Shown in pieces: positions 51,727 through 57,709 of a DNA stretch of 57,709 bases (the stretch's first letter is position 1; each line of letters starts with the position of its first letter). The DNA is taken from NCBI GenBank assembly GCA_036268995.1, contig DATATB010000168.1, positions 1-57,709 of the forward strand, in the 5' to 3' direction. Below the pieces are notes generated by a model that saw only the letters and a list, made by a program, of their open reading frames with translations, did no database searches and was not told the origin of the DNA. Source of the DNA: DATATB01 sp036268995. GTDB lineage: Bacteria; Planctomycetota; Planctomycetia; Pirellulales; PNKZ01. A program made the translations under genes and the position numbers.

Positions 51727-52485
51727 TCAGGCGGCGAGCGCCGGCGGGCGAGCGGATTGCTGCGTGTACTGCGCGATGATTTCTTCACACGGCCCCGTGG
51801 CGCGAACGTTGCCGTGGTCCATCCAGATCAGCCAATCGCACAGCTCGGTCAGCGACGCCAGATCGTGGCTCACTACGACCACGAGCCGGGCCTTGGTGAT
51901 CATTTCGCGCATCCGCTCGCGCGCTTTGCTCTGGAACGCCAGGTCGCCGGCGGCAAGCACTTCGTCGATGATCAGGATTTCCGGCTCGATGGCCGTGGCG
52001 ATCGAAAAGGCCAGCCGCACGAGCATGCCTGACGAATAATAGCGCACGGGCATGTCCAGATGGTCGCCCAGCTCACTGAACTCGGCGATCGGCTCGAGCT
52101 TGGGCGCAAGCGAGCGCGGCGTTTCGCCCTGCAAATAGCCGCGATAGACGATGTTTTCGCGGCCCGTGGCGTGGGGTTCGAAGCCCAACGACAGGTCGAA
52201 CAGCGAGCTGATATTGCCTTCGACGGTGCGCCGCCCTTCGCTAGGCATGTAGATGCCGGCCAGGACCTTGAGCAGCGTGCTCTTGCCGGCGCCGTTGTGT
52301 CCGATGATGCCCACCCGCTCGCCTTCGCGGATGCGCAGGTCGACGCCTTCCAAAGCTCGCACCCGCATAGCGCCTGGCCGTTTTTTTCGCTTGTGGCTGG
52401 CGACCAGGAACTCTTTGATGCTGAAGCGGCCCTGCTGGCGAACGCGAAAGGTAAGGCCCACGTTCTCCAGCTCGATGAATGCCAT
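51727..52485 (-). CDS. ABC transporter ATPase for polysaccharide export (Wzt/KpsT-like)
   Basis: A 252-residue nucleotide-binding domain with Walker A GHNGAGKST, signature YSSGMLVRLAF (the Wzt/TagH variant) and Walker B EILIIDEVLAAGD. It has no C-terminal carbohydrate-binding domain, unlike long Wzt proteins. It pairs with the permease upstream (58 nt) to move lipid-linked O-antigen, capsule or teichoic-acid-like chains across the inner membrane. The glycosyltransferase genes beyond support this. Confidence 0.88.
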   Translation of the reverse strand: MAFIELENVGLTFRVRQQGRFSIKEFLVASHKRKKRPGAMRVRALEGVDLRIREGERVGIIGHNGAGKSTLLKVLAGIYMPSEGRRTVEGNISSLFDLSLGFEPHATGRENIVYRGYLQGETPRSLAPKLEPIAEFSELGDHLDMPVRYYSSGMLVRLAFSIATAIEPEILIIDEVLAAGDLAFQSKARERMREMITKARLVVVVSHDLASLTELCDWLIWMDHGNVRATGPCEEIIAQYTQQSARPPALAA

Positions 52486-52543
52486 GTTAGACCGGCCCGA
52501 ATATAAGTGCGTGACGCCAGCGCCGCGGTCGCAAGTGTTTTCT

Positions 52544-53323
52544 CTACAAGTAAAAGACCAGCCGCCGCTGCATGACGGCCAGACCGGCCGCGGCCAGTGA
52601 AGCCACCGCCAGCGCGGTCAGCATGCCGACGGCCAGCACCTCCCAGCCCGGCAGGCGGCCCTCGAGCACCGGCAGCCGGAACATGTCGAGGTACGCAGCC
52701 AGCGGATTGAACTGCAACAGGGTCAGCCCCTTCTGACGCAGCAACTCGGGCGGATACATCACCGGCGTCAGGTAGAATAACACCTGCATCAGCACCGGAA
52801 TCAGGTACTGCGTGTCGTTGACCAGCACGTTGATCAGCCCCATGCACACGGCCGTGGCCCAGCCCAGCACCAACAGCGTCAAGAGTGTCGGAACCAGGCT
52901 CACCAAGGCCGGCAAGTTGCCGAACCCTTTGACGATCCACACCAGCACCAGCACGACGGCCAGCGTCATCAGCAAGTGGATCATGGCGCCCAATGCAATG
53001 CGCAAAGGATAAATGGCCAGCGGCGCCGGATGCTGGCGAATGTACGCTTCGCCGCGTTGAAAGCTTTGGCAGCCTTCCATCACGCAGGCGGTCAGATAAT
53101 TCCAGAACGCCAGCCCCAGCAGCAGAAACGGGGCGAAGCTGCGGAAATCCTGGTTGAACAACTGGCAGAAGACGGTCGAGATCACGGCCGTCATCAGGAT
53201 GGGATTCAACAGCGACCAGCCCAACCCCAGCACCGAGCCGTGATAACGGCTCCGCAGGTCCATCGTGACCAACGACCACCAGAAGTAGCGCGTGCGCCAA
53301 ACTGCGGCACAATAGTCGATCAT
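52544..53323 (-). CDS. ABC-2 permease for polysaccharide export (Wzm-like)
   Basis: A 259-residue ABC-2 permease with six predicted helices and the family opening RTRYFWWSLVTMDLRSRYHGSVLGLGWSLLNP, characteristic of O-antigen/teichoic-acid exporters. ATG 53323 is chosen over a 99-base upstream opening since the conserved region begins here and GAG lies about 8 bases upstream. It is the first gene of the exporter pair. Confidence 0.88.
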   Translation of the reverse strand: MIDYCAAVWRTRYFWWSLVTMDLRSRYHGSVLGLGWSLLNPILMTAVISTVFCQLFNQDFRSFAPFLLLGLAFWNYLTACVMEGCQSFQRGEAYIRQHPAPLAIYPLRIALGAMIHLLMTLAVVLVLVWIVKGFGNLPALVSLVPTLLTLLVLGWATAVCMGLINVLVNDTQYLIPVLMQVLFYLTPVMYPPELLRQKGLTLLQFNPLAAYLDMFRLPVLEGRLPGWEVLAVGMLTALAVASLAAAGLAVMQRRLVFYL

Positions 53324-53565
53324 CGTGATCTCGTAACTGCAACGGTGTCGCGGACTTCCATGATTCTCGCGCCACACCTGCGCGGCCACCGGCCGAACAG
53401 ATCGCCCCCACGCGGCTTGCATCGCAGCAAGCGGGCGGGAATTCTAACAATAGCTACCTTTGGACAAAAGCCGAGTTCGCGCGGGTGCTGGCAAGGCCCA
53501 GCGCTCCGCAGCTAGCCTTGTCGGCCCCGACTGGTTGCGATATCGTCCCACCCTTGGTCCGGCTT

Positions 53566-53651
53566 GTCCGTGGTCAGTTGTCCGTGGTCAGTTGTTAGCT
53601 GTGAACATCAACGGAGGACTGGCAACGGACAACAGACCACGGACCACGGAC
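53566..53651. repeat. inverted repeat upstream of the GT2 gene
   Basis: Left arm 53566-53598 (two GTCCGTGGTCAGTTG units) and right arm 53623-53651 (CAACGGACAACAGACCACGG…) are approximate reverse complements. The right arm ends at the base before the assumed ATG, so the GT2 ribosome site would lie in the hairpin. It fills part of the 328-bp stretch 53324-53651, where no gene is seen. Confidence 0.7.
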
Positions 53652-54578
53652 ATGCAACTGGCCACAACCCCTGCCACCGATCAGCCCGCTGGCGCCGAGT
53701 CCCGGCCGCCGGTCAGCATTGTGGTGCGCACTTGTCGCGGGCGGCTCGATTTCCTGCGAGAATCGCTGGCCTCGCTGTTTGCCCAGACGTATTCGGCCTT
53801 GCAAATCGTCGTAATTGAAGACGGCTCGGCTGATGCCGGCCCGCTGGTCGAGCGTCTGGCGGCCAGTGCGCGGCGGCCGATTCTGTATCGTTCGATCGAA
53901 AAGGCGGGCCGCTGCCGTGCGGGCAACGTGGGCCTGGCCCTGGCCGGTGGCCGGCTGCTGGGTTTTCTGGACGACGACGATCGGTTGTTTCCAGGCCATG
54001 TTGCCGGCCTGGTCGAAGCGCTTGTGCGCCAGCCGGCCACATCGGCTGCTTATAGCCTGGCCTGCGAAGTTCCCACGCACGTTTTTTCGCACGAGCCGCT
54101 GTGCTACCAGGAAGTGACACGTTATGTGGTGCATCGGCGGCGCTGGCAGCCGGCGGAGATGGCCGGCCGCAATTTCCTGCCGATCCAAGGCGTTTTGTTC
54201 CGCCGCGAATTGTTCGAGCGCTACGGCGGCTTCGACGAACGCTTGGAATGCCTTGAAGATTGGGACTTGTGGCGGCGCTATCTGGCGGCCGGTGAGTTTG
54301 CGCATGTCGACCGCGTAACGTCGATGCACCGCGTGCCGGCCGACGCACGCCAGGCCCATGCCCGTTATCGCCAACTGCAATCGTATCGGCCGACGCTGGA
54401 TCGCAATTGGGCCGCGGCGATGCCCATCGCCTCCGCTCCGCCAGGGCCAACGATCGCGCGCCGGCTGGCGACCTGCATCGTCGCGCACGCCTGGCCGTTT
54501 CGCCTGTATTGGCACGCGCGGCTCTGGTGGTATGCCCGGCGTCAGCGACGCTCGAGCGATGATCTCTACGCCGCATAA
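53652..54578 (+). CDS. family 2 glycosyltransferase
   Basis: A 308-residue GT-A glycosyltransferase. The opening VSIVVRTCRGRLDFLRESLASL and the acidic VVIEDGSADAG are typical. The metal-binding DxD-like cluster is LDDDDR, and a later acceptor region EDWDLWRRYL follows. It transfers a sugar from a nucleotide donor to a growing surface glycan. ATG 53652 is used, although it sits at the edge of an inverted repeat with no ribosome site; the frame is open 192 bases further up. It is divergent from the permease gene and convergent with the GT4 gene. Confidence 0.82.
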   Translation: MQLATTPATDQPAGAESRPPVSIVVRTCRGRLDFLRESLASLFAQTYSALQIVVIEDGSADAGPLVERLAASARRPILYRSIEKAGRCRAGNVGLALAGGRLLGFLDDDDRLFPGHVAGLVEALVRQPATSAAYSLACEVPTHVFSHEPLCYQEVTRYVVHRRRWQPAEMAGRNFLPIQGVLFRRELFERYGGFDERLECLEDWDLWRRYLAAGEFAHVDRVTSMHRVPADARQAHARYRQLQSYRPTLDRNWAAAMPIASAPPGPTIARRLATCIVAHAWPFRLYWHARLWWYARRQRRSSDDLYAA

Positions 54579-54597
54579 GACTTGCCGAGCCTGCTTT

Positions 54598-55788
54598 TCA
54601 CGCAGCGCGGCGGCTGGGTACGGCAGGCGTGACGAAGAAGTGCTGATCGTACAGTTGCGCGATCCGGCGCATGTTGACGTCGCCGTCAAAGGCCTGGCGG
54701 ACCCAGGTCTGCCCGGCGTGGCCCATCCGCGCCCGCTCGAAGGGTTCGGCCAGCAGCCCGGCCAAGGCCTGCGCATAGGCGGCCGCGTTTTGCGCTTCGC
54801 ACAGAATGCCCGTCTGGCTGGTGAGGGCTTCGCGATTGCCCTTGATGTTGCTGGCGACTACTGGGACCCCGGCGGCTTGGGCTTCGATCAGCGTCAGCGG
54901 CAAACCCTCCCATAGCGAAGGCTGCAAGACCAGGTCTGCACCAGGAAACACTCGATGCGGCTCGGGTTGCCAGCCCGCGAAGCTCACGCGGTCGGCCGCT
55001 CGCGATTGTGCCACGGCGGCTCGCAATCGCGCTTCCAGCGGCCCGGTGCCGGTGATCAGCAGCCGCCAACGCTGCTGGCCGGCGCAGGACAGCGCCAGCA
55101 GTTCGTCGGCAATGGCCGGCAGGATCAACGGCTGCTTTTGTTCGTACAGCCGGCCGAAAAACAGGATCAGCAGCTCGTCGTCGGCAATGCCGTGTTCCGC
55201 TCGAAAGGCGCGGCGCAGCTCGGCTCGATGCTCAACCCCGTAAGGCGCCAGGTCGATGCCGTTGTGTACAGTCAGACATTTTTCGGCCGGCAGCAGCCGC
55301 TCGCGGACGGCCATTTCGCGTTCTTCGTGATTGGCGAAGATCACCAGATCGCAGAGTTGACCGGCCCAACGCTCCACGGTGCGGTAGAGCCGCGTGGCCA
55401 GCGGCGACGAAAACTCGTGGAAGGCGAAGCCGTGAACGTGATGCACCACCCAAGGCACGCCGGCCCGGCAGGCAGCCCAACGCCCCAGCATGCCGGGCTT
55501 GGAAGTATGCGTATGCACGAGGTCGAACCGCTCGCGGCGAAACAACCGCTCGAGCGCAAAGAGCGCGCGGAAATCATGCCAGGGCGCGATCGGCCGCCGC
55601 AACGACGGCACGAAATGGCACGCGATGCCCAACCGTTCGAGCTCTTCGCTCATCGGTCCCGGATGCTGGCAAGCCACGTGCAGTTCATAGCGCGAGCGGT
55701 CGACATGCCGAAAGATCTCGATCATCGCGCGCTGCGCGCCTGTCATCAGCGGCAGCACCTGCACATGGCAAATCCGGATCGGCGGCAT
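54598..55788 (-). CDS. family 4 glycosyltransferase
   Basis: A 396-residue GT-B glycosyltransferase. The N-terminal domain shows HVQVLPLMTGAQRAMIEIFRHVD (the G-x-R-like acceptor loop), DLVHTHTSKPGMLGRWAA and LTVHNGIDL. The C-terminal domain has ILFFGRLYEQK, LITGTGPLEARLR and QPSLWEGLPLTLIEAQAAG, the EX7E donor site. GAGG lies about 10 bases before ATG 55788. It is likely part of surface-polysaccharide assembly with the neighbouring exporter. Confidence 0.85.
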   Translation of the reverse strand: MPPIRICHVQVLPLMTGAQRAMIEIFRHVDRSRYELHVACQHPGPMSEELERLGIACHFVPSLRRPIAPWHDFRALFALERLFRRERFDLVHTHTSKPGMLGRWAACRAGVPWVVHHVHGFAFHEFSSPLATRLYRTVERWAGQLCDLVIFANHEEREMAVRERLLPAEKCLTVHNGIDLAPYGVEHRAELRRAFRAEHGIADDELLILFFGRLYEQKQPLILPAIADELLALSCAGQQRWRLLITGTGPLEARLRAAVAQSRAADRVSFAGWQPEPHRVFPGADLVLQPSLWEGLPLTLIEAQAAGVPVVASNIKGNREALTSQTGILCEAQNAAAYAQALAGLLAEPFERARMGHAGQTWVRQAFDGDVNMRRIAQLYDQHFFVTPAVPSRRAA

Positions 55789-56176
55789 GCGATTGCGTCC
55801 TCGTTTTGCCTTCCCCGCTACCAATGCCAGCAAGCTGGCGGCGGCCCCCATCGCTGACAAGGGACTCCGACGACTGCGTCGTCCAGGGAGAGGCGGGCGA
55901 ATGGTAGCGGCAGCTCCAGCCTCTCACCAGCCCAATGCGGTCGCCAGCGGTTCGCTCCGCCGAGCCACGATGACCCCTGGCACGCTTGCTGACTTCACGA
56001 CCATCCCTGGGCTCGTCGGATCCGCGGGAGGACTCACGACTTCCGCTCGGAGCCTTCGTCGCTAGCAAGGCACGTGACTGCTCTTCCTGGAATCAGTTTG
56101 ATTTGCTTAAATCCGGCCCCCAAGACTGGCCGATCTTAGGCCGACGCCGGAAAAATCCGCCTGCACCCAGCGCAAC
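55789..56176. other. gene-free stretch between divergent glycosyltransferase genes
   Basis: About 390 bases hold the start regions of two divergent genes. A short perfect hairpin GACGAC/GTCGTC lies at 55869-55883. No other feature is recognised. Confidence 0.45.
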
Positions 56177-57709
56177 ATGCCGAAGCAACTTTTGCGGCTT
56201 TTGAATTGGTTCGTTCTCGCCGCGACCGGCAGTCCCGATCAGTGCAATCGGCTGGCCACGCCTGGAGAAATTGGCGCCACGCGCAAACCGGCTCGGCGGC
56301 TGCTCGTGCTCGTGCTGCTCGTCACCTGTTTTGTGCCGCGTGCGCTCACCGCCTGGCGGCTGGATGGCATCTGCGCCGACGGCGCGAGCTATATCCACAT
56401 GGCGCAGGCGCTCGAGCGCGGCGATTTCGGGCAGGCGTTTCGCCTGCAATTGAATATTTATCCCGCGATCCTCGCCGGCTTGCACCAGCTTGGCATACCC
56501 TGGGAACTTTGCGGCAGAGTCTGGGGCACGCTGGTGGCCACGCTCGTTGTCCTGCCGCTGTTCGGCTGGGTGCGGCGGCAGTTCGACGATCGGTTGGCGA
56601 TCGTCGCCTGTCTGCTCTATGCCGGCCATCCCGAGCTGATTGAATGGAGCCCCGAGACCGTTCGTGACCCGACGTTCTGGTTGTTTTTCACCACGTCGAT
56701 TTATCTGCTGTGGCGCGCGGCGGCCGAGGCGTCGCTCAAGCATTATGCCGCGGCCGGCGTGGCCATTACGTTGGCGGTCCTGACACGCTTCGAAGGCTTG
56801 TTCCTCTGCGTGCCGCTGCTGGGTTGGACGCTGGCCCGCGCGTGGGCTTCGCGCGCGCTTCGGCCGCGGCTGATCGCGGGCGTAGCCCTGTCGTTGGCCG
56901 TGCTTCCGTCGTTGCTAGTTGCCGGCAACGTGGCCTGGTCGAGCCGGACCGGCCGCGTGGAAATGATTCGCCTCGAAAAGCTCAACGTCGCGCGCAACTG
57001 GATCGTCGCCTGGTGGAACCCGCCCAAAGTCGCGGTGCCGGCCATGGCTCACGCCGGCATTCACAACCGCGAGGCGCAGCCCGGCGGCGCCGTGCACTGG
57101 GGCACGGGGCGATTGCTGTGGCAGTTTGTTCATCAGGGCGAGCGTGGCCTGACGCCGCTGTTTGCGATCTTGCTGTTCACTGGCTGCCTGGCCCATCCGC
57201 GATTGCTGTTTCGCGGCGACCAGTGGCCGATGGCCGTTTTGTCGCTGCTGATCTGCGCCGGCATCTGGGCCCATACCTGGTACTTCCATCTTTCGAGCGG
57301 CAGATACTTCCTGCCGATTGCCATTCTGTCGACGCCGACGGCAGCGCTGGGCTGGATGTGCGTGGCTCGCGGCCTGCGCCGCGTGATCGCTGCCCGACAC
57401 TTGTCGCGGATCGCGTGGCGCTTGGCGCCGGCGGCAATCATGGCTGCGCTGCTGGTCATCGGCTGGACCGACGCGCTCACGACCAACGTCGAACTCCGCT
57501 TGATGAATATCCGCCTGGGACGATGGATCGGCGGGCATTGCGGCCGGCAGCCGACGATCCTGGGCATCGACGATCAACTGCCGGTGGTGGCCCATTATGC
57601 CCACGGCAATTTCATTGCGCTGCCGGCCGGACTGTCGGACCACGACCTGGTGGATATGGTTCGCAAGCAGCGACCGGACGTGGTGGTCTTTTCGCGCCGG
57701 CACCTGACC
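56177..57709 (+). CDS. GT-C membrane glycosyltransferase (PMT/ArnT-like), 3' end outside the window
   Basis: The frame is open for 511 codons and runs off the right edge. The protein has many membrane helices (LLVLVLLVTCFV, VWGTLVATLVVLPLFGWV, LAVLTRFEGLFLCVPLLG and others). An acidic pair lies in the first outer loop (RLDGICADGASYIHMAQAL), as in polyprenyl-phosphate-dependent GT39/PMT-type transferases. A C-terminal non-membrane domain begins near residue 450. No ribosome site is seen before ATG 56177. It belongs to the surface-glycan region. The substrate is unknown. Confidence 0.8.
   Translation, partial: MPKQLLRLLNWFVLAATGSPDQCNRLATPGEIGATRKPARRLLVLVLLVTCFVPRALTAWRLDGICADGASYIHMAQALERGDFGQAFRLQLNIYPAILAGLHQLGIPWELCGRVWGTLVATLVVLPLFGWVRRQFDDRLAIVACLLYAGHPELIEWSPETVRDPTFWLFFTTSIYLLWRAAAEASLKHYAAAGVAITLAVLTRFEGLFLCVPLLGWTLARAWASRALRPRLIAGVALSLAVLPSLLVAGNVAWSSRTGRVEMIRLEKLNVARNWIVAWWNPPKVAVPAMAHAGIHNREAQPGGAVHWGTGRLLWQFVHQGERGLTPLFAILLFTGCLAHPRLLFRGDQWPMAVLSLLICAGIWAHTWYFHLSSGRYFLPIAILSTPTAALGWMCVARGLRRVIAARHLSRIAWRLAPAAIMAALLVIGWTDALTTNVELRLMNIRLGRWIGGHCGRQPTILGIDDQLPVVAHYAHGNFIALPAGLSDHDLVDMVRKQRPDVVVFSRRHLT

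Overview
The window is chromosomal DNA from a high-GC planctomycete, most likely of the Pirellulales type. The phylum call rests on several features: an LEPR-XLL-like signal (…LEGRLLLSG…) on a surface protein, an ECF sigma factor followed at once by a Ser/Thr kinase with C-terminal TPRs, an RNase-HI-like protein with a dead active site, HEAT-repeat lipoproteins, an spd-type elongation factor G, and many small intergenic hairpin repeats. This is a judgement from sequence features and no search was run.

Layout. (1) 1-2476: a visibly more A/T-rich locus with overlapping genes that reads as an ABC-three-component (ABC-3C) conflict system: an effector C-terminal-domain remnant, a small middle component and a DUF2326 ABC ATPase. 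(2) 2797-9897 (minus): a fatty-acid beta-oxidation operon, fadJ-fadA-fadD-acyl-CoA dehydrogenase. (3) 10025-13856 (minus): two exported HEAT-type proteins. (4) 14318-15976 (minus): rpiB plus a fusion of a degenerate YrdC/Sua5-like domain to a YwlE-type (protein-arginine) phosphatase. (5) 16250-21742 (plus): a PIN toxin with an unrecognised partner, reading into a MoxR-DUF58-VWA operon and a methyltransferase. (6) 21747-27552: metallophosphoesterase, a PAS-GAF-receiver protein, a small membrane protein and a coiled-coil membrane protein with DnaJ-like CxxC pairs.

(7) 27886-32467 (plus): surface protein, ECF sigma factor and transmembrane kinase-TPR protein, with a 1-nt stop/start overlap between the first two. 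(8) 32507-39860: MFS transporter, csrA, fumC, a TPR protein and EF-G. (9) 40034-43082 (plus): methyltransferase, FAD oxidoreductase and type III polyketide synthase, overlapping genes resembling the srsABC type of phenolic-lipid cluster, followed by a fatty-acid desaturase at 43304-44350. (10) 44300-48124: a GNAT-like protein, a HicBA pair whose toxin has lost its native stop through a 10-bp duplication, and a PfpI/crcB/DUF190 operon. (11) 48351-51702: a catalytically degraded RNase HI relative, glgB and a small membrane protein. (12) 51727-57709: a surface-polysaccharide region with a Wzm/Wzt-like exporter, GT2 and GT4 glycosyltransferases and a GT-C membrane protein that runs off the right edge.

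The points most worth following are the ABC-3C locus, the YrdC-like/arginine-phosphatase fusion next to rpiB, the HicA stop-loss, the PIN toxin with a non-standard partner, the type III PKS cluster and the surface protein/ECF/kinase unit. No rRNA, tRNA, CRISPR array or transposase was seen.
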